Positions 49,801 through 58,946 of a DNA stretch of 64,000 bases are shown one piece after another. Positions within the stretch are counted from its first letter, which is position 1. Each line of letters begins with the position of its first letter. Location: contig JAHCHO010000002.1 of NCBI GenBank assembly GCA_026129685.1, positions 124,001 through 188,000 on the forward strand, written 5' to 3'. Made by a program: the position numbers and the translations under genes. Under the pieces are notes generated by a model. It saw nothing but the letters and a program-made list of their open reading frames with translations. It made no database searches and was not told the origin of the DNA. Source of the DNA: Fimbriimonadaceae bacterium. Its GTDB lineage: Bacteria > Armatimonadota > Fimbriimonadia > Fimbriimonadales > Fimbriimonadaceae.

Positions 49801-51128
49801 ACTTCGGACTCGCGTTTCTCGCGACCCTCGCCGGCGGCGCCTTCGCCGTCCAAGCGCCCCCCAATCGACTCACCATCGACGCAGCCGTCCAGATCGCCCA
49901 GAAGAACTCGTTCGCCGTTCGCATCGCTGAAACGAACGTCGAGAAGACCCGCCAACAGAGGAACGAACAGCGCGGCGGCCTCTTCCCAACGCTGAACGCC
50001 TCCGGGACCTACACCCGGTTCGACAAGGCGTCCACCGCCAACTTCGGCGGAGCGAACGTGGTGATCCGCCCGATCGACGCGAAAGCGGCGGACCTCGTCC
50101 TGGCCTGGCCGATCGACATCTTCGGGGCCCGGCGCGCGGGCATCGCCGCGATCGACGCGCTGATGCGGGCCAACATGGACCTCGTCGTCGCCGAGGCCAA
50201 CTCCCTTCGCGCGAACGTCCGCACCGCTTTTCTCAACACGCTGAAGGCGCAAGAATTGGTGAAGGTCCGCCAGGACGCCCTGGGGTTGCGCAGGGCGACC
50301 CTCGACCTGGCGAAGGTCAACCTTGAAGCCGGCGCGGTCGCCAAGGTGGACGTCATCCAGGCGGAGACGCAGCTCGAACAAGCCAAGGGCGACGCCCTCC
50401 TTGCGGACAATCAGTTGCGCCTCGCCAAGAAGGTCCTGAACAACGCGATGGGGCGAGCGATCGAAACGGAGTTCGAAGCGGTGCCGATCGAAGGCATGCC
50501 CAGCCCGCCCGCCGCCGAACGCGTGAAGTTCGAGGATGCCGCTTTCCGAACGCGTCGCGAACTCATGAGCTTTGATCGGCAGTTGGTCGCCTACGAGCGA
50601 AGCCTCAAAGCCGCCCGTGGAGGGCTTCTCCCGTCGCTCAACCTCTCGGTCAACCACTCGATCACTTTTGGCAGCGGCGGCTTTGGCAGCCAGAGCGAAA
50701 GTACGACCGGTGTGGCCGTCCTGCGGGTCCCCCTCTTCGACGGCGGCGTGACGAACGCGCTCGTCGCCGAGTTTCGTCAGGACTACGAAAGGACGGTTCT
50801 TCTCCGTGACCAGACCCGGTTGGGTATTTCGCTCGAAGTTCAACAGGCTCTCGTGAACCTGAGCGACTCGCAAGCCCGCCTTGCGGTGGCCGAGCAAAAC
50901 GTTCGCCTCGCTCAAGAGGCGCTGCGCGTCGTCAACGTCCGCTACAAAGCGGGCGAGGCCATCCAGATCGAGGTGGATCGGGCGCAAACCGACCTGACCG
51001 TCGCCCAGACCTCCGTGATCACCGCGAAATTCGACTACCTCGCCGCCTACGCACAACTGCAGAAGGCGGTGGGCGCCGATGATCTCGACCGGGCGCTCCA
51101 GCCGGAAGCGCCGAAAGCCCCCCAGTAA
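49797..51128 (+). CDS. TolC-family outer-membrane efflux protein
   Basis: A 443-residue outer-membrane channel subunit with a signal peptide (LAFLATLAGGAFAVQ). Two coiled-coil TolC repeats show long heptad helices (for example ATLDLAKVNLEAGAVAKVDVIQAETQLEQAKGD and ALRVVNVRYKAGEAIQIEVDRAQTDLTVAQ). It forms the trimeric duct of a tripartite pump. The start is TTG 49797, overlapping the AbrB stop and preceded by GGAGGAAACCAC. It is followed after 8 bases by the adaptor gene. Confidence 0.92.
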   Translation: MNFGLAFLATLAGGAFAVQAPPNRLTIDAAVQIAQKNSFAVRIAETNVEKTRQQRNEQRGGLFPTLNASGTYTRFDKASTANFGGANVVIRPIDAKAADLVLAWPIDIFGARRAGIAAIDALMRANMDLVVAEANSLRANVRTAFLNTLKAQELVKVRQDALGLRRATLDLAKVNLEAGAVAKVDVIQAETQLEQAKGDALLADNQLRLAKKVLNNAMGRAIETEFEAVPIEGMPSPPAAERVKFEDAAFRTRRELMSFDRQLVAYERSLKAARGGLLPSLNLSVNHSITFGSGGFGSQSESTTGVAVLRVPLFDGGVTNALVAEFRQDYERTVLLRDQTRLGISLEVQQALVNLSDSQARLAVAEQNVRLAQEALRVVNVRYKAGEAIQIEVDRAQTDLTVAQTSVITAKFDYLAAYAQLQKAVGADDLDRALQPEAPKAPQ

Positions 51129-51136
51129 GGAACCCA

Positions 51137-52609
51137 ATGCCCATGATGCGTGGATGGAACCTCGTCGCCGTGACCGCCCTTGTCTTTGCGGGCGGTTGCG
51201 TCAACCGTGAAGCCCAACAACAGGGCAAGCGGACCGAAAAGATCGTCAGCGATTCGAGCGTCGCCGTCACCTTGACGACGGTGGAAACGGCCAACCTCGC
51301 CGAGACGATCGACGTCAACGGCGAGGTCGCGACCGCGAACGACTCCCAGGTCGGCGCGAAGGTGCCCGGTCGGATCACGGCGGTCTTCGTCAAGGAAGGT
51401 GACGCGGTGCGCGCCGGGCAGTTGGTGGCGTCGCAGGACAAGACGTCTCTCTACGCGAGTCTGCGCCAGGCTCAGGCCGGAGCCGCCGCCGCCCGGGCGG
51501 CGCTGGCCCAAGCTCAGGCGAGCGCTCGCATCGGTCCCGACCGATCCGCCTCGGCGGTGAAGAGCGCAGAGGCCCAACTGCGGAGCGCCCAAACGAACCT
51601 CAAGAAACTCCTCGCCGGCGCCCGAGACGAGGAGCGACGACAGGCGATGATCGGGGTTCAGAAAGCGCAGAGCGACCTCGACACGGCCGGCAAGGAACTG
51701 GAGAGGGTCAAGAGCCTGTACGACGGTGGCGCGATCTCGAAGCAGCGCCTTGAGCAGGCCCAGAACGCGTTCGCCGCCGCCCAGTCCGGCTACGAGAACG
51801 CGCTGCAGAACCAGCGCATCGTCGAGCGTGAACCCCGTGCCGAAGACGTGAGCGCCGCGCAGGAGGCGATCCGCCAGGCGGAGGAGGGGGTTCGCAACGC
51901 GAGGGCCACCCAACGCTTGGACGTGAACCTTGGGTCGCAGATCGAAGCCGCCCGGGCCAACCTCCAATCCGCGATGGCGCAGGTGGACGCGATCCAGATT
52001 CAGCTAAGGGACGCGGACATCGTCAGCCCCTTCGCGGGCCGAGTGTTCGGCCGCCCGGTCGCGGTGGGAACGGTGGTCGGAGCCGGGACGCCCGTCTGCC
52101 GAATCCTCGGCACCGACGGCGGGTACTTTGAGGGCCAGGTTCCCGAAACGCAACTTCGTCAAGTCCAGATCGGGGCGCCCGTCGCCGTCGAGATCGACGC
52201 CCTCGGCAAGCAGACTTTCTCGGGTCAGGTCATTGCGATCAACCCGCAGAGTCGGGAACTTGGGCGACTGTTCGCGGTCCGCATCCAAATTCAAGGAATC
52301 ACCGACCAGGTTCGCCAAGGGATGTTCGCACGGGGTTCGATCCAAGTCCGCTCCGTTCCTTCCGCCACCGTGGTTTCGCGCGACGCCGTCGTGACCCGAG
52401 GCGCGGAGAACTACGTGTTCACCGTCGAGGGCGAGAAGGCGAAGCGGGTGAACGTGACCCTGGGATTGCGCAAGAACGGCCTCGTCCAAGTCACCGGGTT
52501 GGCGCCCGGCCAGAAGGTCGTGCTCAAAGGGAACACCAGCTTGGTCGACGGTTCCACCGTGAGGGTGGAAACGGCGGACAGCACCGAGGGCGCCAATAGC
52601 GCCGGCTAA
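51137..52609 (+). CDS. RND efflux periplasmic adaptor lipoprotein (membrane fusion protein)
   Basis: A 490-residue adaptor with lipobox FAGGC (Cys21). The order is: barrel/lipoyl half (VGAKVPGRITAVFVKEGDAVRAGQLVA), a long coiled coil of about 200 residues (ARAALAQAQASA, then VKSAEAQLRSAQTNLKKLLAG, ending near AQVDAIQIQLRDA), the second lipoyl half (DIVSPFAGRVFGRPVAVGTVV) and beta-barrel/membrane-proximal domains. The coiled coil is longer than in AcrA, suiting a duct to the TolC homologue. It lies 8 bases after tolC and 12 bases before the RND pump gene. Confidence 0.93.
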   Translation: MPMMRGWNLVAVTALVFAGGCVNREAQQQGKRTEKIVSDSSVAVTLTTVETANLAETIDVNGEVATANDSQVGAKVPGRITAVFVKEGDAVRAGQLVASQDKTSLYASLRQAQAGAAAARAALAQAQASARIGPDRSASAVKSAEAQLRSAQTNLKKLLAGARDEERRQAMIGVQKAQSDLDTAGKELERVKSLYDGGAISKQRLEQAQNAFAAAQSGYENALQNQRIVEREPRAEDVSAAQEAIRQAEEGVRNARATQRLDVNLGSQIEAARANLQSAMAQVDAIQIQLRDADIVSPFAGRVFGRPVAVGTVVGAGTPVCRILGTDGGYFEGQVPETQLRQVQIGAPVAVEIDALGKQTFSGQVIAINPQSRELGRLFAVRIQIQGITDQVRQGMFARGSIQVRSVPSATVVSRDAVVTRGAENYVFTVEGEKAKRVNVTLGLRKNGLVQVTGLAPGQKVVLKGNTSLVDGSTVRVETADSTEGANSAG

Positions 52610-52621
52610 GGAGCCTATCGA

Positions 52622-55600
52622 ATGGGTCTGACCAAAGTCGCGATCACGCGTCCGATCTTCATCCTCATGCTCATGCTGGCGGCGGTCCTGATGGGCTACC
52701 TGTCCTACACCGGCATGCGCAAAGAGCAGAACCCCGACGTCGAGTTCGGGTTCATTTCGGTGGCCACCGTCTACCCCGGAGCCGGCCCGGACGAGATCGC
52801 CACCCAGATCTCGCGCAAGATCGAAGAGGCGGTCTCCGGCATCAACGGCCTCGAGGACGTCACCTCGACCTCCCAGGAAGGCGTCTCCGTCGTCTTGGCC
52901 CGGTTCAACATTGGGATCAACCTCGACGCCGCGCTCAACGACACCCGATCTAAGATCGACCAGTTGGCCGCTGCCCTCCCCTCCGGCGCGGAACGCCCGA
53001 TCATCAGCAAGGCGAACACCTCTGCCGACCCGGTTCTGACCCTCACGCTTCGAAGCAAGACGCTCGGCAACCTGCAACTGCGCGACATCGCCGACGACAA
53101 ACTGAAGGACCGCTTCGCCCGTGTCCCGGGGGTCGCGGCGGTCGTCGTCACGGGCGGCGACGAGCGCGAAATCCAAATTCGCCTCCACAAGGACCGCCTG
53201 ATCGCGATGGGGATCGGCGCGGGCGACGTTCTGAACGCGGTGCGCGGCGCGACGATCAACCTCCCGAGCGGGCGCGTCGTCCAGGACCGCGACGAGATGG
53301 CGGTTCGCGTGCTGGGTGAGTTCAAGACGGTCGAGGAGATCGAGAACATGGTGATCTCGGTCAGCGACCGGACCAACCCGAACGCCCGCCCGGTGATTCT
53401 GCGTCTCAAGGACGTCGCGACCGTCGTGGACGCTTCGAAGGAGCGACGACTCTACAGCCGACTCAATGGAACCGACTCGGTCGGCATCGCCATCCAGAAG
53501 GCCAAAGAAGGGAACGCGGTGGACATTTCCAACGCGATCCAGAAGCCCCAGTTCGGTCAGGACAGCCTTCTGAAGCAGATCGAGAAGGAGTACGGGATCG
53601 AGTTCGTCGTCACCCGCGACACGGCGATCCAGATCGAGGAATCGCTCTTCGACCTCAACTTCGCCCTCCTTTTCGGCATCTTCCTTGTCACCGTCATCGT
53701 TTGGGTCTTCCTGCACAACCTGCGCGGCACGATCATTGTCGGCGTGGCCATCCCGGTCTGCCTGATGGCCACCTTCATCGTGATGGCCCTCTTCGGGTTC
53801 ACGATCAACAACATGTCCATGCTGGCGCTTTCGTTGGCGGTGGGCGTGCTGGTGGACGACGCCATCGTCGTCTTGGAGAACATCTACCGTCACCTGCGTC
53901 TGGGGGAGAGCCCGGTCCAGGCGGCGATCAACGGCCGCTCCGAAATCGGACTGGCCGCGATCGCGATCACCCTGGCCGACGTCGTCGTGTTCCTTCCCAT
54001 CGGCACCATGCCCGGCATTCTGGGCCAGTTCTTCCGGCCGCTCGGTCTCGGCTTCGCGATGGCGGTGCTTCTCTCGCTCTTCGTGTCGTTCACCGTCACC
54101 CCGATGCTCGCCTCCCGCTGGTACCGCGCAGGGGAGGATTGGGAGCATCCGACGGGCCGGTTCGCGGTCTGGTTCGAGCACGGGTTCGAGCGGTTCGCCG
54201 CCCGGTATGGACGCGCGCTTGAATGGTCGCTCCATCACCGTTGGGCGATGTTCTGCGGAGGTTTCACCGCCCTCGTCGCCGTCGTGGTGGCCATCATGGG
54301 CGCGTCGGCCCCGAATCTGGTCGCGGCCGCCCAATCGACGATGCCCATGGTCATGGCGTGCGTCGGTATTGCGGCCGTCGCCTTGCTGTGCAACCTGGCC
54401 TTCTACCGGCGGTTCAAGCCTTTCCTGATCGTCGGCGGACTGCTCTTCGGCCTGGTCTTCCCGCTCGCCGCCATGGGCGGGTTCAAGTTCGGCGAGTGGA
54501 AACAGGGAGCGGTCTTTAACTTCCAATTCTTCCCCGCCAGCGACGGCGGCCTCGTTCAAGTCCAGATCGAGTTGCCGCCCGGGGCCAGCCTTGCCGCGAC
54601 CCAAGAAGTGGTCGAACGGGTCGAGAAGATCGCGATGGCCCACCCGGACGCCAAGTACGTGACCGCCAACATTGGGTCTCGCAGTTCGGGTTTCAGCGCT
54701 TCCGACGCGGGCACGAACGTCGCGCAGGTTCGCATCACCCTTCACGACAAGAAGGCCCTGCTCGACAGCATCGCCTTCTGGGTCAAGCACGAGGGCGAGT
54801 TGCGAACGAAGTCCGACACCTCGGTGGCGGCCGAACTGCTCGAACAGATCGGTCGAATCCCCGGCGCCAAGGTCATCGTGTCCGCCCAGGCGGCGCAGGG
54901 GTTCGGGTCGCCGATTCAGATGTCGTTCCTTGGAACGAACCGCGCCGCCATCCAGGCCGCCGCAGAGGAGATTCGCCTTCGTCTCGCCCAAGGAGTCATC
55001 AAGGGCGTCGTCAACGCCGATACCTCGACCAAGACCGGCAAGCCCGAACTCCGCGCGATACCCGACCGGGTTCGGCTCGCCGATTACGGCCTCACGACGG
55101 TCGACGTCGCCCAGTCCCTTCGCCTTCTCTACGAGGGCAACGACGACACCCAATTCCGGGTGGCCGGCCGGGAGTACCCGATCCGCGTGCTGATGGATTA
55201 CGCGGATCGCGACAACCCGGAGACGATCACCAATCTGCCCGTCAAGTTTCAGAACGGCTCCCCGGTCTACCTGGGCCAGGTCGCGACGATCGACCGTGGC
55301 GTGGGAGTCGACAAGATTCAGCGCCGCAATCGGGAAGAGGAAGTGCTCCTGACCGCCGACCTGCTGCCCGGCTATGCGGCGGGTACGGTTCAGAAGCAGA
55401 TCGAGGACTGGATGGCCAAGGAGAAACTCGTACCTGCGGGCGTGACCATCAAGCCCCAGGGCCAAGCCGACTTCATGGCCCGCGAGGGACCGTACCTGTT
55501 CCGGGCGTTCTTCCTCGGTCTGATCTTGGTGTACATGCTGCTCGCGTCGCTGTACAACAACCTGCTCTACCCGCTGGTGATCCAGCTCGCCCAACCGCAG

Positions 55601-56080
55601 GCGATGGTCGGGGCGTTGCTCGCCCTGATCCTCACCGACAAGACGCTCAACATCGTCGGCTTCATCGGCATTATCGCCCTGATCGGATTGGTCGGCAAAA
55701 ACGCCATCCTCCTCGTCGACTATACGAACACTCTCCGTACCCGGGGATACAAGCGTCACCACGCGCTCGTCGAGGCGGGCCCGGTCCGCCTTCGCCCGAT
55801 CATGATGACGACCCTGGCGGTCATCCTCGGCATGTTGCCGGTCGCCCTCGCGATCGGACGTGGCTCCGAGTTCCGTGAGACGATCGGCATCGCGATTATC
55901 GGTGGCATCGCGCTTTCGACGATCCTGACCCTGCTCATCATCCCTTGCTCGTACACGATTCTCGACGACCTGTCGGACCTGTTCGCTCGACTCGCCAAGA
56001 AGCCCACCAGCGAGGAGTACTTCAATCGCCTCGCCGAGGAGTCGGGCTTTGAGCGGCACGTCGAAGAGGGCGGCGAGTAG
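52622..56080 (+). CDS. RND-family efflux transporter (AcrB/HAE1-like)
   Basis: A 1152-residue inner-membrane pump. The first membrane span begins at AITRPIFILMLMLAAVLMGYL. The proton-relay span has VGVLVDDAIVVLENI with the paired aspartates, and the second half has GKNAILLVDYTNTLRTRG. Periplasmic porter domains occupy about 40-330 and 640-960. Between about residues 539 and 629, where one span is usual, three hydrophobic stretches occur (WAMFCGGFTALVAVVVAIMG, MPMVMACVGIAAVALLC and LIVGGLLFGLVFPLAAMG). Length exceeds AcrB by about 100 residues for this reason. The substrate is unknown; the family exports drugs, detergents or metals. Confidence 0.94.
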   Translation: MGLTKVAITRPIFILMLMLAAVLMGYLSYTGMRKEQNPDVEFGFISVATVYPGAGPDEIATQISRKIEEAVSGINGLEDVTSTSQEGVSVVLARFNIGINLDAALNDTRSKIDQLAAALPSGAERPIISKANTSADPVLTLTLRSKTLGNLQLRDIADDKLKDRFARVPGVAAVVVTGGDEREIQIRLHKDRLIAMGIGAGDVLNAVRGATINLPSGRVVQDRDEMAVRVLGEFKTVEEIENMVISVSDRTNPNARPVILRLKDVATVVDASKERRLYSRLNGTDSVGIAIQKAKEGNAVDISNAIQKPQFGQDSLLKQIEKEYGIEFVVTRDTAIQIEESLFDLNFALLFGIFLVTVIVWVFLHNLRGTIIVGVAIPVCLMATFIVMALFGFTINNMSMLALSLAVGVLVDDAIVVLENIYRHLRLGESPVQAAINGRSEIGLAAIAITLADVVVFLPIGTMPGILGQFFRPLGLGFAMAVLLSLFVSFTVTPMLASRWYRAGEDWEHPTGRFAVWFEHGFERFAARYGRALEWSLHHRWAMFCGGFTALVAVVVAIMGASAPNLVAAAQSTMPMVMACVGIAAVALLCNLAFYRRFKPFLIVGGLLFGLVFPLAAMGGFKFGEWKQGAVFNFQFFPASDGGLVQVQIELPPGASLAATQEVVERVEKIAMAHPDAKYVTANIGSRSSGFSASDAGTNVAQVRITLHDKKALLDSIAFWVKHEGELRTKSDTSVAAELLEQIGRIPGAKVIVSAQAAQGFGSPIQMSFLGTNRAAIQAAAEEIRLRLAQGVIKGVVNADTSTKTGKPELRAIPDRVRLADYGLTTVDVAQSLRLLYEGNDDTQFRVAGREYPIRVLMDYADRDNPETITNLPVKFQNGSPVYLGQVATIDRGVGVDKIQRRNREEEVLLTADLLPGYAAGTVQKQIEDWMAKEKLVPAGVTIKPQGQADFMAREGPYLFRAFFLGLILVYMLLASLYNNLLYPLVIQLAQPQAMVGALLALILTDKTLNIVGFIGIIALIGLVGKNAILLVDYTNTLRTRGYKRHHALVEAGPVRLRPIMMTTLAVILGMLPVALAIGRGSEFRETIGIAIIGGIALSTILTLLIIPCSYTILDDLSDLFARLAKKPTSEEYFNRLAEESGFERHVEEGGE

Positions 56081-56089
56081 GCGCGACGT

Positions 56090-57709
56090 CTACTCGCTGC
56101 CGATCCGCTGGAACTTGACCTCGCAGACGGTCCAGCCGAGTACGTCGGAGATCCGAAAACGGCCGCCGAGCGCGCGAGAGAGGTTTTCGACGATCTGCAA
56201 CCCGAGGTGGCTCGCCTTCGAAGGGTCGTAGCCCTTGGGCAGGGGGTCGCCGCTGTTCGAGACCCAGACGCCGATCTCGCTCTGGTTGTCCTCGACCGTG
56301 ATGTGGATCTCCCCCTCGTCCGACTCTCGGAAACCGTGTTCCACCGCGTTTTGGATGAGTTCGTTCATCACCAGGGCGATCTGGGTCGCCTGGGTCATGT
56401 TGAGGTGAACGTCGTGGCCGCGAACCTCGAACCGAATCTTCTTGGTCGGCGGCAGGAACGACTGCTGGACGTAGTTCACGAGCGCCTGGGCGATGGAGCG
56501 AATGCCGACGTGGTCCAAGTCCTCTCGGCTCAACAAGTCGTGCACGGCCGCGATGGCGAGGATGCGAGCGAGCGAGTCGGTGATCGCTTCTTCGAGCGAC
56601 TTGTAGTGGCTTTGCCGAAGCTGCAGTCGCAAGAGCGAGGCGACCTGTTGCAGGTTGTTCTTCACCCGGTGGTGCATCTCTTGCATCAGCGTGTGGCGCA
56701 CCTGCAGCTTGGCGTGTTCGATCGCGACCGCCGCCTGCTTGGCCAGGGTTTCCAGCGCGTTCACCTCGTCGGCCGGAAAGTCGCGCGGCTCGCTCGTGTA
56801 GCAGCTCATCACCCCGAGGGGGCGATCCTGAATCGTGAGGGGGACGCAGATCATCGACCGAAGGCCCTGCTCGCGCGCCAGATCGTGACCGATGTACTCC
56901 TCGCTCGTTTGCACGTCGTGGACGATCACCGCCCGGTTCTCGGCGATCGCTCGCCCCGCGATGGACTCACCGAGTTTGATCGCCGGCTTCCGCTGGTACG
57001 CCCGGGCGGGAGCCTGGGTCGCCCGCAGGACGAGCTCGTTGCGCACGGGGTCCAGCAACCGCACCGAACACACCGTGTAGTTGAACTGCTGCGCGGTCAT
57101 GTTCACGAGCAACTGCAGAATCTCCTCGAGGTAGGGACTCTGGTTGAGGGTCTTGGCGACCTCGTTGAGGGCGCCCAACCGGTTGAGCTTCGTGCCCGCT
57201 TCGTAGGCCGTTCGGAAGTTGTGGAGGCGAATCGCCGCCATCTGCGCGAATCCCAACAGCCGTTGCTTGTCCGTCTCGTGGAACGGCCGTGGCCGCTCGA
57301 AGGAAAGGAACGCGATGCCGAGGCCCTGGCCGGATTCGACCAACGGCAGAACCGCAACCGCCTCGGAGTGCACGTGTTCGAGTCCGGGGTACGTCGTGAA
57401 GAACGGGTCGCGAAACGCTTCCCGTTCGATGAAGATGGCTTGCTCGTCCACGAACGCCTTGCCGCATAGACCACGGCCCTTCGCCATCCGAAGGTTGCCG
57501 ACGGCTTCGGGAGACCCGGTGCTCGCCCGCAGGGAAAGCCCCTCCGGCTCGGCGATCAGGATATCGGTATGGGAGGCTCCCGTCAGATCCTGGAGTCGCC
57601 GGGCCAAGGCAAGCACCAAATCCTCTTCGGTGCCCGTGTCCATCCCGGCCCGAAGGATGCTGAGGAGCGGGCTTCCCGCGTGCGCTTCGTGGGTGGTCGC
57701 CGCCAGCAT
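56090..57709 (-). CDS. GAF-domain sensor histidine kinase (HisKA_2 type)
   Basis: A 539-residue soluble kinase with two GAF domains (about 20-165 and 190-335), a HisKA_2 dimerisation helix with EMHHRVKNNLQQVASLLRLQ (phospho-accepting His347) and a HATPase_c domain with NELIQNAVEHG, and SNSGDPLP plus LGLQIVENL as the ATP-lid region. The type signals to response regulators encoded elsewhere; none is adjacent. GAF domains bind small ligands, cofactors or light-absorbing tetrapyrroles; the first GAF has CGKAFVDEQ. It starts 2 bases after the M16 protease stop (start ATG 57709, SD GAGG). Confidence 0.9.
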   Translation of the reverse strand: MLAATTHEAHAGSPLLSILRAGMDTGTEEDLVLALARRLQDLTGASHTDILIAEPEGLSLRASTGSPEAVGNLRMAKGRGLCGKAFVDEQAIFIEREAFRDPFFTTYPGLEHVHSEAVAVLPLVESGQGLGIAFLSFERPRPFHETDKQRLLGFAQMAAIRLHNFRTAYEAGTKLNRLGALNEVAKTLNQSPYLEEILQLLVNMTAQQFNYTVCSVRLLDPVRNELVLRATQAPARAYQRKPAIKLGESIAGRAIAENRAVIVHDVQTSEEYIGHDLAREQGLRSMICVPLTIQDRPLGVMSCYTSEPRDFPADEVNALETLAKQAAVAIEHAKLQVRHTLMQEMHHRVKNNLQQVASLLRLQLRQSHYKSLEEAITDSLARILAIAAVHDLLSREDLDHVGIRSIAQALVNYVQQSFLPPTKKIRFEVRGHDVHLNMTQATQIALVMNELIQNAVEHGFRESDEGEIHITVEDNQSEIGVWVSNSGDPLPKGYDPSKASHLGLQIVENLSRALGGRFRISDVLGWTVCEVKFQRIGSE

Positions 57710-57711
57710 GG

Positions 57712-58938
57712 TCAAGCCTCAAACGGCCCGATCGCGGTCGTGCTCAATCCGTTGGCGAACACCCGCCTGGCCAGCTCGATCAGACCCTCGTTCGTCACCG
57801 CTCCGAGCTTAGCCAGGGTCTCCTCGATCGGAACGTCTCGACCGTGCACGATCTCGCTTCTCGCCATCCGCATCATCCGCGAACTCGTGCCCTCCAGAGA
57901 CATCACCAGATTCCCGCGCAAGTTGTTCTTCGTCCGCGTCAGTTCGTCCTCGGTCAGCCCCGCCTGGATGACCTTCTCGATCTCCGCCGAGACAAGCTCC
58001 TGAACCAATGGCCAGTTCTCGAGGCTCGTGCCGCCGTACACGGTGTAAGCCCCGCCGGGGCGGTAGAAGATCGAGTAGCTGCCGATCGCGTAGGCCAGGC
58101 CGCGCTTTTCGCGGATCTCCTGGAACAGCCGACTGCTCATGCTTCCGCCCAGTGCTCCGTCGAGGACGGTCATCGTGTACAGATCGTCGTCGTAGACGCT
58201 ACAACCCTCGGCGCCGATGCAGAAATGCACCTGCTCCACGTCCCGGCTGACTTCTCGCGTGCCGCACGCCCGCACCGGACGATCCAGTTCCGCCGTCGCT
58301 CCGCCCGAGGGGATCGAACCCAGCGTCTCTTCGGCGGCGGCAAGTGCGACCTCCGGATCCACGTGCCCGGCGATCGAAAGCACCACGTTCTCTCCCCGGT
58401 AGCGCCGCTCCATGTACCGAAGCAGGTGTTCGCGCTCGAAAGACGAGACCGACTCCGGCGTGCCGATCACCGGCTTGCCGAGCGGATGGGACGGCCAACA
58501 GTGCTCGAAGTGAAGGTCGTGAACCAGATCACCGGGCTCGTCCTCGCTCCGCTTGATCTCCTCCAGTACGACCCCTTTCTCGCGCTTCAGCTCCTCGGGG
58601 TCGAAGAGCGAGCGGGTCATCATGTCGCCCAACACCTCGACCCCGTGGGCCACGTCCTCCATCAGCACCCGGCAGTAATAGCAGGTGGATTCCTTGTCGG
58701 TGAAGGCGTTGAGCATGCCTCCCCGACCCTCGATCGCTTCGGCGATCTCCTTGGCCGTTCGCTTGGAGGTTCCCTTGAAGAGCATGTGCTCGATCAGGTG
58801 GGTGATGCCCGCCTCGTCCGCCTCCTCGTGACTGCTCCCCGTGACGCACCAAAGGCCGACGGCGGCGGACTGGACGTGGGGAAGCGGCTCGACGAGCACC
58901 CGAACGTTGTTCGCGAGCGTGTATTTGTGCACAGGCAT
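57712..58938 (-). CDS. M16 family zinc metalloprotease
   Basis: A 408-residue peptidase with the inverted zinc motif HLIEH (His47, Glu50, His51) and the distal glutamate in VLEEIKRSEDEPGDL. The sequence matches bacterial processing-protease-like M16B proteins (EHMLFKGTSKRTAKEIAE, LGKPVIGTPESV, YTVYGGTSLEN). These are usually active with two tandem or paired copies; here a single M16 unit is present. The start is uncertain: ATG 58938 is chosen, while a GTG at 58950 overlaps the upstream stop (GTGA). It lies between an FAH-family gene and the kinase on the minus strand. Confidence 0.9.
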   Translation of the reverse strand: MPVHKYTLANNVRVLVEPLPHVQSAAVGLWCVTGSSHEEADEAGITHLIEHMLFKGTSKRTAKEIAEAIEGRGGMLNAFTDKESTCYYCRVLMEDVAHGVEVLGDMMTRSLFDPEELKREKGVVLEEIKRSEDEPGDLVHDLHFEHCWPSHPLGKPVIGTPESVSSFEREHLLRYMERRYRGENVVLSIAGHVDPEVALAAAEETLGSIPSGGATAELDRPVRACGTREVSRDVEQVHFCIGAEGCSVYDDDLYTMTVLDGALGGSMSSRLFQEIREKRGLAYAIGSYSIFYRPGGAYTVYGGTSLENWPLVQELVSAEIEKVIQAGLTEDELTRTKNNLRGNLVMSLEGTSSRMMRMARSEIVHGRDVPIEETLAKLGAVTNEGLIELARRVFANGLSTTAIGPFEA

Positions 58939-58946
58939 GGACGGAT

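Noticed and set aside
52004-56059. Open frame of 1351 codons on the minus strand across the RND pump
   Set aside because: It is antisense to a complete, motif-rich transporter gene; the composition (runs of Arg, Asp, Gly, His) is the usual mirror of GC-rich codon bias.
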